From: Artocarpus heterophyllus
Lineage: Eukaryota; Streptophyta; Magnoliopsida; Rosales; Moraceae
Length of the DNA: 64,000 bases
NCBI GenBank assembly: GCA_025403435.1
Contig: CM046340.1
Coordinates: 10,764,420 to 10,828,419 of the forward strand
Direction: 5' to 3'
In this document: positions 10,376 through 23,113 of the stretch, one piece after another
Numbering within the stretch: the stretch's first letter is position 1
Layout of the letters: each line of letters starts with the position of its first letter
The notes under the pieces: generated by a model
Told to the model about the DNA's origin: nothing
The model's database searches: none
Seen by the model: only the letters and a program-made list of their open reading frames with translations
Position numbers and translations under genes: made by a program

Positions 10376-12464
10376 TTTAAGAAAACTAAAACCACCGGAA
10401 TAATAATTTACTCATGTAAGCAATCGGTTATACATTGTATATTTGATTGATTTTGATACGTTTCACATACTACACAAATACTTCAATGCATTTTTTTTTT
10501 CTTTTATATCTGCAAACGGTTAAATTCAATTTTTTTTTCTCTAGAAAATGATCAAGTTCAGTTGATCATTCAAGCTAGCTTACTACACCACGAAGTTGAT
10601 ACTCGGGCGAGTCTTCATTGGAGGGGGAGAGAGACTTGAAACATACATGCAGAAGAGAGAAAAACTATCTAATTTTAATTACTTGTAAAATACATCTTTA
10701 CCCTTTATCCATAGAGATAGTGTGGCTAAAACTCAAATAATTAAAATATTTTCAATACGAAAAAATAAATTTGTTAATTTATATTATGTTTAAATTTCTA
10801 ACTCTTTTACCATCTATTTTTTTTGTGTGTTGCTAAAGAGTACTTTTATCCGCGCTTTAATTTTATGCGGGTAAGAGTTATAGGGCTAAAACTCTATTTT
10901 ATCATGCAGTGCTAGATCATAGTGCTAAAAAATTGAGAGTGTATTTGAACAAACTCACAATATCTTCTATAAATATATTCTTTATTGCCTATTGACATCG
11001 TTTAATGGTGATTTAAATGATGAACTTCTAATTAGAGCAGTTAGGGAAAGATGAATATTCTAAGAATTGCCTAATTCAGACAACCTTAAGCAGGAAAAAA
11101 AGAAAACAAGAAATTCCTCGTTATAACTCTGTCCCGACCAAATTATACCAGCGAATTGCCGAAGATTTTTTTTTTTCTTGGGGTAACTTTTGCCCTAGGA
11201 TCCACAACTTACGCCAATGAATTTTTCCTCAGGACATGCCCTTTGTGACCTTGTTCTTGTAGGTATAAGCCAAGTAGAGATCCTCTTAACAACAAAAATC
11301 ATACTTCATGCGGCTTGAAATATATGCGGGTACTAGTTGTTGTTCAAAATCTCTGAAGTTTAAGCTAGACATCTTTTCATGCCTGCAAATTAAGAGGAAA
11401 AGAAATAGAAAAAAAAAAATAAAAGAAAGAAGAAACCATTATTGACTTTTTCCATGCGCAATATTCTATGTATGCCAAAGTTTTCGTTCAAAGTCATAAC
11501 TATTGATTTATTTAAAGCTATATATATATATGTATATGTATATATATAGGGCACATTAACACAAAAGGATTTGGAGACAATTAAAGGCAAAGCGTTCCAA
11601 CATAAATGAGACTCTGAACTCTATGACCCCAGAATTCTGTCCTTTTTCTCTTCTGCTTTAATGCAAGGGAGTTACAAACCCCTTTGTACCCGCAATAGCT
11701 GGTTCAAGTGCATTCATTACCATCTCATTTTATCGAAAAGTCACAACACATTTCAATTAGTAACTATAACCAAAACCAGCAAAAAAAGAAGAATAAAGAA
11801 AAAAAGAAGCAAAATATACATTTTGCATTGCGGTTTGGAGTTAAAAAATAAATTTAAATACTACAGTATATATACTGTAAGAACTTTACATTATAATTAT
11901 TTTTTGTTTTATATTAAGGCTATTAAAAATATTAAAAATTTTACATTATGAACACAAAAGACTCAATTTAAACTGACATGTCAAATGCACAGTTAGCGTT
12001 GCCAACCTCAAAAATGATTGTTACTGAGAATTGGCCCAGCCTTGCCATCAATGGCTGCCTTGAAAATTCCATGACCATCAACTCCATACAATCATTACAC
12101 AACAGTATAAGAGTCATACCTTGTACCGGTGACTATTAAGGGTAAAATTGAACAATACTTTTGTTCTTGTTCTTTTTTATGGGGTGAACACTATTTTTTG
12201 TTGTAGGTCGGCCAAAATATAATTAGCAACCCCACTCTCAAACAAAAAAAAAAAAAGAAATAAAAGAAAGAAAAGAAAAGAAACTCTTGTCTACAATTAA
12301 TGCTTTTAAACAGCTAGATTCTCATAAAACTGGTTTATATCTACGAGAATCGGGAAAAAAAAAACCTCCTCTCATACTATTAATGTCTTAGTTAGACGTT
12401 CAAATTTTCATAAGCCTGATCAATATGTATTTGCATACTATTTTATTAGAATAATAATTTAGCC
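10376..12464. other. AT-rich intergenic DNA upstream of the HD-Zip gene
   Basis: No gene recognised. Contains an 18 bp perfect palindrome, TACAGTATATATACTGTA, at 11862-11879, and short purine-rich tracts (11395-11440, 11780-11815, 12243-12290). Confidence 0.6.
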
Positions 12465-12529
12465 CCTAAGAAATTAATGATTTGAAAATAAATTCAATTA
12501 TTATTATTATTTTGGTTAAGTTGACAAGG

Positions 12530-13224
12530 GGGCAAATTGGGACCCTAGTGTTTTGCTTAGGTGGCAATGATTTCGGCGGCTGACCTTTGAACGGACAGGC
12601 AGACTGGAGACCCCCTCGGCTCCACTTACATAACACATCATCTCTTCTACAGCAAGACCTGCCGGTTATTCTCCTGCACTTGCCCTTTTCTTCACCCGGA
12701 CACGTGTCACGCATCAGGTGGGTCGTACCCTTTGACTTGAGACATCAGTCAAACTAACACTACCCCGACTCCAAAACTATGACTAATAAATTAACCCTCC
12801 AAGAAAAAATTTTAAAAAAACATCCCATCATCTGTATATAGAGCCTTTCCTCAAATATTATTTGATTTCTCTCAATTTTTTTTATGTATATATATTTTCC
12901 ATTTTCCTTTTCACATTGCGGTGTGGTTTCCTTAATTCTTGTCTTTCTTTTTCTCCACTAGAGAGAGAGAGGTATTTATTTGACCTTTACATTCTCGCCT
13001 TTTTCGTTTCTTCGTTCATGTCATCATTCATTCATATATCTATATGTGTGCATTAGTGTGTGTTTTTCATCCTCTTCTCTTCTCTCTCTCTCTCTTCTTT
13101 CGTTTTACTTTCCCTTTTTCCTTTTCCATCTCTCTCTCTCCTCCCAAACAAATTTCTCGTAAATTTTCTTCCTCTTCTTATAAATAATTCTTCTTGGTCT
13201 TAAATTCTTTATCCAGGTAATTCT
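12530..13224 (+). promoter_or_regulatory. Promoter and 5' leader of the HD-Zip II gene
   Basis: A less AT-rich block (12530-12770) carries a G-box/ABRE palindrome ACACGTGT at 12700-12707, a TTTGACTTGA W-box-like word near 12730, and CAATGATTT (12565-12573), one base from the HD-Zip II site CAATSATTG. A TATATAG box lies at 12835-12841. If used, the leader would be about 350 nt, very CT-rich (13070-13145), and would contain an ATG at 12882 opening a 25-codon upstream ORF and another ATG at 13018. A second TATAAA at 13180 would give a leader too short to include these. Confidence 0.5.
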
Positions 13225-14078
13225 ATGGCTGTACTGCCTACGAGCTCTTCAAGCTTGGAGTTGACCATTTCCGTCCCTGGATTCTCCTCTTCGCCGTCTC
13301 TTCCTTCCTCGGGTAAGCCTACATATATATATATATATACCTATATAAATATATAGCATAAACTTTTTTTTAATTATATTCTTCTTCTCCTTTTATATTG
13401 GCCCACGTAAAGAATCATTGATATTTTAATTTCCATATATTTATCAGCGAAAAAGATTTTTGATCCCTACACATATTCTTTTTTTCTTCTAGACCTAATT
13501 TTCACACACAAATTTATAATATTAAGGATTTTTTCTCACTTTGGTCGATCTAAATGTGAACATATATATATATATATATGTATATGTATAATAGTGAGAG
13601 ACTTGGACATAAACCAAGTACCATCAATAGGAGCAGATCATGATCAAGATCATCATGATCATCAAGAAGAATGGATGATGATGACAGCAAGTATGGATGA
13701 CGAAGAAGAAATGAGTAATAATGGCTGTTCTGGTCCTCCTCGGAAAAAACTTCGTCTCACAAAAGAACAGTCTCGTCTTCTTGAAGAAAGCTTCAGGCAA
13801 CACCATACCTTAAACCCTGTAAGCCTAACTTTTTAATAATATCAGTATTGGCCTAATGATCAATTAATGCAACTTCTTTTCAGTATAAACCCCTTAGTGA
13901 AGTTTTATTAAATTTATAAAAAAACCCAAAATTTTAATTTAATTTAATTTTTTCGTTATTATTATTATTATAATTTTTAATTTTTCAGAAACAGAAAGAG
14001 GCTTTGGCGTTGCAATTGAAGCTGAGGCCACGCCAAGTTGAAGTGTGGTTCCAGAACCGTAGGGCCAGGTACCTTACC

Positions 14079-14117
<39 letters not shown>

Positions 14118-14149
14118 CCTTTGCTTATATGTATTCGTGTAATAATATG

Positions 14150-14182
<33 letters not shown>

Positions 14183-16824
14183 TATATATATATAGCTAGG
14201 TCATGACAAATGAATTTTGTTTTTGTTTCTACTTTTTTCATCATTTTGTTGGTGGTTGGGATTTAAGCAAGGCGCAGATCTTTAGCGTTGACAGAATATA
14301 TAGCTTTTCTAATATCCTTTTCACAAAGTATACATTATACACCATCAGAATCTGATTCTACGGCCCGTATCTATTGTACTACTTTCACATAAACTCCGCT
14401 AATAGGCCCTTATTTGATGTTACACTTTCACTTTTATAATATATATATATATATATAGATGTATATATATATATATATAGATGTATGAATGAATACAAAC
14501 AAGTCTTTTGGTGGTCAGTATATTTGTGCTCTAAGGTTATCCACTGATCAGAAAATATATCTTATTTTTATTTTTGTTTTTATTTTCTGTAAACACTATT
14601 GGTACTGCTTCAATTAATGTGTGTGGTATAGTTTAATTTCTTTTCGAAACACGTATAAAAGAAAGGAATCAAGGTCCTACTTTTTAGTTTTCCTGAGAAA
14701 ATTTATATGATGTTTGGATCATTTATTTAAAGTACTTGCTTGAAATCGAAATACTATCAATTTAAATTTTAAAAGAGAAAATAATATAGTAAGATGTATT
14801 TAAACTGGAATTTTTTTGTTCGAGCTAGTGAACTAAACATCACATAAAAATATCAAAAAGAAAAAAGGTCAATTAGTTGAATCAACATTTTTCTTCCTAG
14901 TGAAATTTACGAATATTCGTGGATTTTGCACTTAGGACACTTATTTCAGTACTTCCACAACTTAATTACTAGATAGAAGATATTAAATAGAGATCTAGTG
15001 TTCTTAGCCAAAACAAAGGAGATCTAGTAGTTACAATAGTTTTGTTACATTTAGTCATTCATCTGTTATCACGGGCAAGCGCTAAAAGTAAGAGCGACTG
15101 CGGTTTTTTTCCCCCTTGTTTGCTGTGATACTATTATCAATTAATATGTATTTATTGTATCAAAAAAATTAATGTGCATCCATTATGATAAAAGATAAAT
15201 AAAAACCCCATTGTTTAAGAACTGCCTATTATTCATGGATATTTAATGCAACTTTATACAAATAGTTACTGTTCCAGGTTGTAAAAATTAATGAAGCTCT
15301 ACTCAGTATTATATTATTTTGCAATATGACAGTTGTATTAAAAAAGTGAGAAAAAAGTTTCTTGTAACTGTAGAAAATAGAACTAATTATGGAATGCATG
15401 TTTATCACAAAAATTGTGAAATACATTTCAAATAATGACAGTAATAATAATGTCATAATTAATAATTGTAGTTATTAGTACTAGTCGTAAGTATATAGGT
15501 GGTCCAGGCAAGACAGCAAATTTATGAAGAATAAATGATGCGGTTATCTCATGGAGTTGGCTTTATGAATCGCTGTAATGATAGTTGTCCCAAGTATGAA
15601 GCATAAAGATAGAAGAGCATTGATAAAGAGTATCTGTGTTGGTGTCCAATTGTTTTCTTCAGCCTCGTGTGCTTGTCAGTTTCATCATTCTAATGAGTGC
15701 CACTTTGGCCCCATTACTCTCTTTTGAACTGCTACGTATTCCATGCACATTCTCTCTCTCTCTCTCTCTGTATGAGTTGTCTACATGTTCTTTATTGTTC
15801 TATGTATATATGCGTGGGTGTATACATGCATGTATGTATGTATATATGCATATGAGTTCCATATATAGACTTATGCAATTTCTTGGGTATGTATAAAGAA
15901 AATTAAAACTTGGGTATGTAGACAAGCCAAGACTAGTAGTTATACTTGTTAATGGATTGGACTTGATCACATGATGAAGATTGTAACATTTCTAGAGTTT
16001 AATTAATTGTTAATGGATTGGACTTCCTTCTTGTACTTTTTATATTGTTTTTAAGATCTAATTCCTTGAAGCTATGATCTCCATCTATCTGTTTGTGCAT
16101 TAAAGACAACACATGTAATGCATAATAATTTATTACATCATATATTTTATGGTTCATTTCTTGCCTTGCCTATAGCAATTCAATATCCATAGGAGAACTT
16201 TCTTTCTTTATTATTTTTATCCTGTTTCGTTTTGCATATTTACTTCATTTTCACCCTGGAATTGATATTTCAGAATCACCATAAGATGGGGAAACCTTTC
16301 AAATGGATGTAATAATATATGCTGATATATCTTCAAAACATTAAGCAACTTTTTTTTAATTTGTTATTTTTTGGCTATGGAGCAAAAGGATACATGTAAT
16401 GTACATGATATATATATATATATATATGTAGGGACAATATTAATATTGCATGTGTTATGTTGAAAAATGTGGTAGGAGCAAGCTGAAACAGACAGAAATG
16501 GAGTGCGAGTACTTAAAGCGATGGTTTGGATCGCTGACTGAACAAAACAGGAGACTACAGAGGGAAGTAGAAGAGCTGAGGGCCATGAAAGTGGGGCCCC
16601 CCACAGTTATTTCCCCACACAGCTGCAAGCCCCTCCCGGCCTCCACTCTCACTATGTGCCCACGCTGCGAGCGGGTCACCACCACAGCCGCCGCCGCCAC
16701 CACCACCACCACATCCGCAGCCGCCAAAGCCAACGGCAACCAAGACAAGGCGGACCCCCCCAAAGCCATCGCTGCCTCCACTGCCGCCACATTGTCGCCT
16801 AAAGTGGCGACGACCGCCCTCTGA
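13225..16824 (+). CDS. ATHB-17: Class II HD-Zip transcription factor, ATHB-17-like
   Basis: Nuclear DNA-binding repressor-type factor; family members bind CAATSATTG-like sites as dimers and act in shade, auxin and stress responses. Model: join(13225..13312, 13595..13818, 13989..14068, 16476..16824), 246 aa, all introns GT-AG. Residues 1-24 carry MAVLPTSS and [12 protein letters not shown], the conserved N-terminus of the ATHB-17 group, with an EAR-like LELTI. The homeodomain spans about 79-138 with WFQNRR at 124-129; introns 2 and 3 interrupt it, intron 3 falling two bases into the Arg131 codon. The leucine zipper follows with Leu144, 151, 158 and 165. The class II redox motif is CPRCE at 192-196. 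The C-terminus is an Ala/Thr-rich low-complexity tail (about 199-215). The exon 2 start is least certain: the alternative AG at 13599-13600 would delete two residues. Intron 3 is 2.4 kb and rich in TA and TG repeats. Confidence 0.95.
14083..14181. repeat. (TA)n and (TG)n microsatellites in HD-Zip intron 3
   Basis: (TA)~16 at 14083-14114, beginning 15 bp after the exon 3 donor, and (TG)~16 at 14149-14181. Further TA runs lie at 14440-14480 and 16408-16428, the last about 50 bp before the exon 4 acceptor. Confidence 0.9.
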
Positions 16825-18604
16825 TCCCGCCACTATCTTGGTGCATGTGTCGTCTAGTAGTGCCCCACTTCGAGGACTTGCATAGAAAAAAGAAGAGACA
16901 AAGGGCAAAAAATAAAAAAAAAGGGTTTAATCAATTAGAGAATGTTCATAGATATAAAAAGTAGTAATTAATTATACAAGGTGTTGGGGAGGGGACAGTA
17001 CGTTGTATAAAAAATCTACATAGATATTCTAATGTTTGGCTGTTCTTTGGCATGTTTGCCTTGGAAACCATTGAGAAAAAAGGAGCTTTAGCTAAGCTAG
17101 CAATAGCCGGATAATTTTGACAATGTCTTACGACTTACAAGGAACGCCCACTACTCGATGACACAAAGACTAATTGTACCAAATTCCAATCATTAAGGTC
17201 AAAAGGTCTTGTCATTTGTGTAGAAATTGAAGGGATATTGGCGTGAGAGGATTTGTGGCCGTTGTAATTGATTGAGAATTAGTGGATATAAATAATGGTA
17301 TCATCTTTTTAGGCTGTAAATGCATGCTAATTGCTATTGTGTATGTATTATGTGTAGCCTTCATATAATAAGTTAGGTGATATTCATCTCAATTAAACAT
17401 TGGAAAAGATATCATGCAACCCTTTTTTTTCTTACCTTATTTGAAATTAAACAACGGGTAGAGAAGAGCGATGTGCTTGCATAGCTATATGTGACCCACT
17501 TCTTCTCTGGAACTTGGTAGCCCCCCCACTGCTTCGATTTGAAACTTGAGATGGGAATCCTCATATGAGACCAGTTAGAGACAGCTCAAAGTCTCATAAA
17601 TAAAAACTATCATTCGTTGTTCGCAAATAAAAAGCTAAAATGTAAAATAAAAACCTTTTTATAAGAGTCAAAGAGAGATGGCTTTGTCTAAAAGTACTTG
17701 TGAAGGTCATAAGTTCAGAGTTCAATTAGTTTGTCTACTCAAACACATCTAAAAGCAGTTTTAAGTTGAATTTGTCAAAAACAACTTATTTTAAGTCAAG
17801 AAAGGAAGATTTAGGGAATTTTTTTGTTAAAAAGAAAAGTGTCAATTATATATATGCTCATAATTTAGGGGCCATCTACTGGTAACCTATGAAATTGTGG
17901 CCATATATAAAAAGTTCGCATATTTTGGTAATAAAATAAAAAAGGAACTCCATTTGTAAGACACATTCACACAATTTTAAACTGTTAGATTGCATCAAAA
18001 TCATACAAAAGCAAATAAATTAGAAAAGTATGAAATTTTACACAATTTAACAAAACATAATGAATCAAAACTATAGCTTTTATTTTTTTTAGAGCATTTT
18101 GTTATGTCACATTACGTAACTTTCACGTGAAGAATGTATAATCTTCTCACATTAATGTTGTAAATTTAGGGGAGATTTAAGTAAATAATTTAAGTAAATA
18201 ACATGTTCTTAGTATCTTTGTAATAAATAGCAATAAATAAAAAATTTACATGTAAATTATTTTTTTACTAGTAGTAAATAGATTTTTTGACCAGTAAATT
18301 TTGTATTTATATAAATTTTTTTATTTACTATAAATATGTCTAAAACTTATGATTAGTCAAATAAAAGTTATTATTACTACAATTTCTGCAAATCAATGCT
18401 AGTTCAAACTAATATCTTCATAAAGGAGTCTTTAGTTTTCGGCTTATGGTTAAAATGTAGAAAGGGGCCAAGAACAACATTAGATAATGGTCTTAGAGAA
18501 ACAGTTCTTTTCTGTTTTACTATTTTTTCAACTAAATAAATAGCTGAACAAAAAAGAACAAGTAAAATGCCACAATTTATTTATTTATATATATATATAT
18601 ATAT
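16825..18604. other. HD-Zip 3'UTR and AT-rich downstream DNA
   Basis: The 3'UTR probably covers the first 200-500 bp (an A-rich candidate signal near 16905). The remainder is AT-rich with no recognised feature except a TA run at 18584-18604. Confidence 0.5.
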
Positions 18605-18610
18605 GCATTT

Positions 18611-19060
18611 AAAATATGAGATAATTTAGTAGATTTTTTTTCCGCTCTAGCATTTGGCAGGTTTAGCTCCGACATCTGGTAGGTTAGATTCTGCTCCAAC
18701 GCCCCTTGACAACAACCATAAATGCTTGTTATTTTTTTGTTTAAAGAAAAATATAAGATAATTTAGTAAATTCTACTCTGGCATCTATTAAGGTCTACTC
18801 AAGTAGCCCGATGACTTGCGAAGACGCTTGGTATTTTATTTTAGAGAAAATATAAGGTAATTTGATAGATTTTGCTTTGGCTTCTACCAGGTTCTACTCT
18901 AATGTCCCCTGACGGCGCCTAGAGATGTTTTTTATTTTTTATTTTTGTTTTGAGAATATATAAGATAATCTGATAGATTTTGTCTTGGCATCTACCATAT
19001 TTCATGCCGGCACCTTTAGTGACAACTAAAGTAATCTACCACACAAGAGAGTGAGAAGGA
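18611..19060. repeat. Degenerate tandem repeat, ~100-137 bp units
   Basis: Four copies of a block beginning aaatata-aagataattt-tagatttt start at about 18611, 18747, 18847 and 18953. Each is followed by a 'ctggcatct-ac' block and a C-rich 'gcccc-tgac' block. The copies are well diverged. Confidence 0.6.
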
Positions 19061-19409
19061 AATGTAATTTAAACATTTAATAAATCACCTTTTTAATTAA
19101 AGAATGAAAGGTAACTTGGATTTTTAATAAATCACTTTATTAATTAAAGGAATAGTTTTGAAAAGAATTTTTTAGAAGTACAGTCTTAAGAAGGTACCTT
19201 TTTAGAAGAGCATCCTTCTGGTTTCCCCATTTATCTATAATATGATATCTTTATGACAATCTAAAAATAATATGGAAATTAATATACTAACTTTCTCTCT
19301 AGTGATCTTAGTGACCAATCGACAATCTTATATTTAAAATTGAAAAACAATCTAGTAGATTTTTTATAATATGCCAGTTTACTCTCTAACGACTGTCTGA
19401 CTGGCTTGC

Positions 19410-20450
19410 CATCTTGTATTTTAAAATGAAACATAATCTAGTAGATTATCTAAATTGCTCTACCAAATTACTCTCTGGTGACCACTGGTGATTGACTGAT
19501 TGGCCAACCATCTTGTATCTCAAAATAAAAAAAACTTCAGTAGATTGTGAAAAATAATCTACCAAATTACTTTTCGGTGATTAGGGACTGTTGTTGATGA
19601 TTGGAAACTTCTGGTGGTATCTAGTAGAAGACCACTTGTATTCTAGTAAATTACCTTTTAGTTTGGTTGGGAAAATTTAGTACCTTTGACTAGTTTATTT
19701 TTTAAGTACGAACTCGAAACTCTAACATCTGGTGGTATAAATCTGCACATCAGATTTTTTTAAGGCATCTCTCAAATTACTCTAAAATAGATCTAGAAAG
19801 GGCAAGGCAAGTTTTATAGAGGACAAGTAATCTATTTTAAGGCATAAGTGAATGATGTTACTATGTCTGAGGACTTTGAAATGGTTATTCATAGAACCAG
19901 CATGTAGTTTTTAAGTTTTGGCACATTATCTATTATTTCAAAATGAAACATAATCTAACAGATTATCAAAATCATTCTACCAGATTTCTCCCTAGCGACC
20001 GGTCATCTTGTACTTCAAAATAAAAATACTCTAGTAGATTGTCAAAAATAATCTATTAAATTACCCTCCAGCGATTAACAGCTGTTGTCAGTAATTGGAA
20101 ATTAGCAATCACTGTTAGTTTTGGGGGCATCTCATAGATGACCACTTGTATTCTAGTAGATTACCTTTTAGATTGGTAGGGAATAATTAGTAAGACATTT
20201 TATTAACCTTTGACTGGTCTATTTTCTATGTACAAATTCGAAACTCGAGTATCTGGTGGTATAAATCTTAACATCAGATCTTTAAGGCATTTCTCAAATT
20301 TCTCTAAAGTTGACCTAGAAAGGGCAAGGCAAGTATTGTAGAGAATAAGTAATCTATTTTAAGGCATAAGGTAATGAAGTTACTTTATCTTAGGATTTGA
20401 AAGTATTCATAAAACCAGCATGTAGTTTTTAAGTTTGGTACATTAATTTC
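19410..20450. repeat. ~518 bp direct tandem duplication
   Basis: Two successive copies, about 19410-19928 and 19929-20450. Anchors: aaaatgaaacataatcta at 19423 and 19940; accagcatgtagttttta at 19896 and 20415; tctggtggtataaatct and agaaagggcaaggcaagt in both. Offsets of 517-519 bp are constant. Inside each unit a shorter motif, AATCTA-G-TAGATT, recurs in variants, suggesting an older subrepeat array. Confidence 0.8.
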
Positions 20451-20999
20451 TAATGTCTTAGCAAGTTATACACACACCGAAAAAAAAAAAAAAGGATAAA
20501 AAAAAGAAGAAAAAATGGATGGGGACAAGGCAGTGAGGCAAATTTTCATGGAATTCATCACAAAACAACTAAGAAATGCACTTGGGAACTTTCCTTCCTC
20601 AGAAAAAATCTTGTCTGGGATAAGGACACACTATACCCTAAAAGTCTATGAGTCTTATTATTATGCAGGGACATACCTAAAATTAGGTCAATAGCTGACT
20701 TATTGAGTTTGACAATTAAGGTTTTGTTTTTTCCTTCTTTTATTTGAACCTCTTTAAATATATACTGTTGTTTACATGTATAGAGCTTTCATTAGAACTT
20801 CTTGTAGCTAGAGATGCCATGCCTTTTTGAAAGATTAGACGAGTGCCCAACATATCTAGTCTTTGCCCATACACAACTAGTTTATCTGAATATCAAGTTC
20901 GTCATTGAAGTGTGATGGAAATAAATTGTAAAGCTAGAACTTAATAAATCATGCCCAAAATAATTCATTAACAATCAAAGTTAATGAGACTACATATAT

Positions 21000-21051
<52 letters not shown>

Positions 21052-22200
21052 GTGTGTGTATGCATGAATCAAAATATAAAACGACAATATCACAAGTGTA
21101 GAATGGCATTGATTTATGCCGGATCTCAACGCCCAACAACGGCCAAACACATATGCCCAAGTAAGATAAGAGCGTCCCGCCTTTGTTTTTTCTTGCTGGA
21201 AAGAATGCAGTTTTGGGGCCCTTGAACTGCATTAATTGATTAAGCTGTATAAGCTTAAGAGCAACCAGAGTTGGGCATGGGATACAGATTTTGTTTAACA
21301 AAAACCAAATTAGACCAAGACGTTTATTTTATTCCTTTTCAACCTGCTCGGGAGAAAAAAAGAAATATAAAATTTAGTCGAAATTAACATGAAAGAAAAC
21401 AAGGAAATTGGGAGAATAAAGAGAATAAGTTGACGCTAATTTGATGATTAATACAAGCTATTTAATTCTGGTTCACCAACAAGGATCACTTCAGGAACTT
21501 AAATTAAATTTAATACTTTGACTATTGAGTACTAAACTTTAGAGGAAATTAATATGAGCTACCTTCCAACCGAACAAGCAGAATAAGTAGGCCTTAGGGC
21601 ACCGAAAACCATATCACATGGGCCTCACAATGGCCTGAACTTTACTCTAAAATTGATGGTGATGGACACATTTGTCAGAAAAATTTTGTCAAAACGTTTC
21701 CTTTCCAACCTAAAAATGTATGAAAAGACACGCTCAACTTGTCTCCGAGGCCCATTAAATATGTGCCCCTTTTCCTCTTTTTTTTTTTTCTTCCTTCTTT
21801 CCCTCATTTATTCAACTAGTAATTCCAAAGAGATGAGATCGTTCTTAGCTGTACTTGGAGGAATTTTGAGCAGGAGGGGAAGAAAGATGACAAACAACAG
21901 ATGTTTGGGCATTGATGATGAATTATGAGTGGCTGCATCTCAAAGGGAATGTTCTTTTACATGGTTTGAATATTGGAAGTAATTAAGAGATTCAAAAATA
22001 CTAGATAGAAAATTCATCTTTTTTTTAAAAATTTTTTTTAATCCCTTAAACTAGAAGAATGAAAAAATGTAAAAGACTTGTAAATAGGAATAGCAATGGC
22101 ACATGTCTGGGGAGATATTAGTCTTCTCGCTAATCTGTGTGCTGTGACAAAAAAAAAATAAAAAAAATCACCATATTGCCACCCCATTAAGCTGCTTAAG
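20451..22200. other. Intergenic DNA with a long (TA)n tract
   Basis: Contains (TA)~21 at 21004-21046. Frames around 21.0-21.3 and 21.6-21.9 kb have no family resemblance. Poly-A and poly-T runs are at 20480-20513 and 21778-21790. Confidence 0.6.
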
Positions 22201-22203
22201 ATT

Positions 22204-22231
22204 GGGGGGTGGGGGTGGGGGTGGGGTGGGG
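22204..22231 (+). other. G-quadruplex-forming G tract
   Basis: Five G runs of 4-6 bases separated by single T residues (GGGGGG-T-GGGGG-T-GGGGG-T-GGGG-T-GGGG). Single-base loops predict a very stable quadruplex in the + strand. No gene is close by. Confidence 0.85.
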
Positions 22232-22397
22232 AAGAATGGACTGATGTTTGTCCATCACGGGTTTGGATTGTACCCATTTTACTTGATCATTGGCTCTTTT
22301 CACGAGACAAATAAATAATTAATTAAAAAGAAATTGTAGCAAATAATAAATTTTATTATTCAGCCGGTAAATTATGTCACAAGTTTTAAAAATATAG

Positions 22398-22556
22398 AAT
22401 AAATAACATATTTATTTATTTTTTGATATAAAGAGAGAAAGAATGCCATCTACTTTTAAGTAGGGCTAAGTGTGACTTAAACTCTCAACCTATAATTGAG
22501 GTGAAGAACTTACAACCAACTAAGCTGCCATCCCTTATCAATAAATAACATATTTA
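22398..22556 (-). mobile_element. tRNA-derived SINE with perfect 17 bp target duplication
   Basis: The element body is 22415-22539 (125 bp, minus strand), flanked by identical 17-mers aataaataacatattta at 22398-22414 and 22540-22556. Read on the minus strand it starts GATAAGGGATGGC, has an A-box-like TGGCAGCTTAGTTGG and a B-box-like GGTTGAGAGTTTAAGTC about 40 bp later, and ends in an A-rich tail (tatcaaaaaataaa). Size, promoter boxes, A-rich 3' end and target duplication all fit a plant SINE. The perfect duplication implies a fairly recent insertion. Confidence 0.85.
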
Positions 22557-23108
22557 AGGTTATTCGGTATTTTATAAACACGAGAAGCCCAAAATACTCC
22601 CAATCCTAAAACTTTTTTTTTCTTTTTTTTTTTCTTCCCTTCATCGTTTTCCTCTATTCATTTTCTCTCTCTACCTCTACTGTGGTTTCTCTTCTTATCC
22701 CTTCTCTCGTCCTCCTCTTTGCCTATTACCTCCATGGTCGAGCTTCGATGAGCCAATCGGAATGGTGCCACCACCCACAACCTAGCTTAGACGATCTCTT
22801 CAATGACCGCAGCGTGAAAACTACTGGTGAGAGATGATTAAAAACGCAGGACCTCTCCTATCCCTTTCCATTGTTGATTGGTGATTTCCAAGGTTCGATC
22901 GACGGTTTTTGAGCTCTGCCTGAACTGTTTGGAGCTTCGATCAATGATCTCGTAGCTTTGTATGTAGATATTCGTAAATGCTCATCCGCAATGGTCGTCG
23001 CGAATCATTGTCGACATCATCTTAGAAGGCATGGTACTTGGGTGGTTCCACTCAACATCTCTCTATCAACGACTAGATCATCTCTCTCCCCTTGAAATCC
23101 ACGTGGCC
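22557..23108. repeat. CT-rich then mixed-composition older repeat, target of the LTR insertion
   Basis: A pyrimidine-rich tract (22610-22720) passes into moderately GC-rich text rich in gatc, ttcgatc and gtcg words. Continuation of similar text after the retrotransposon (35476-35560) shows that the big element landed inside this sequence. It looks like the interior of a non-autonomous DNA transposon; no ends were found. Confidence 0.4.
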
Positions 23109-23113
23109 TGATC

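Noticed and set aside
16455..16908. Minus-strand frames of 111-117 codons over HD-Zip exon 4
   Set aside because: Complement of the Ala/Thr-rich coding repeat (GCC/ACC); no independent support.
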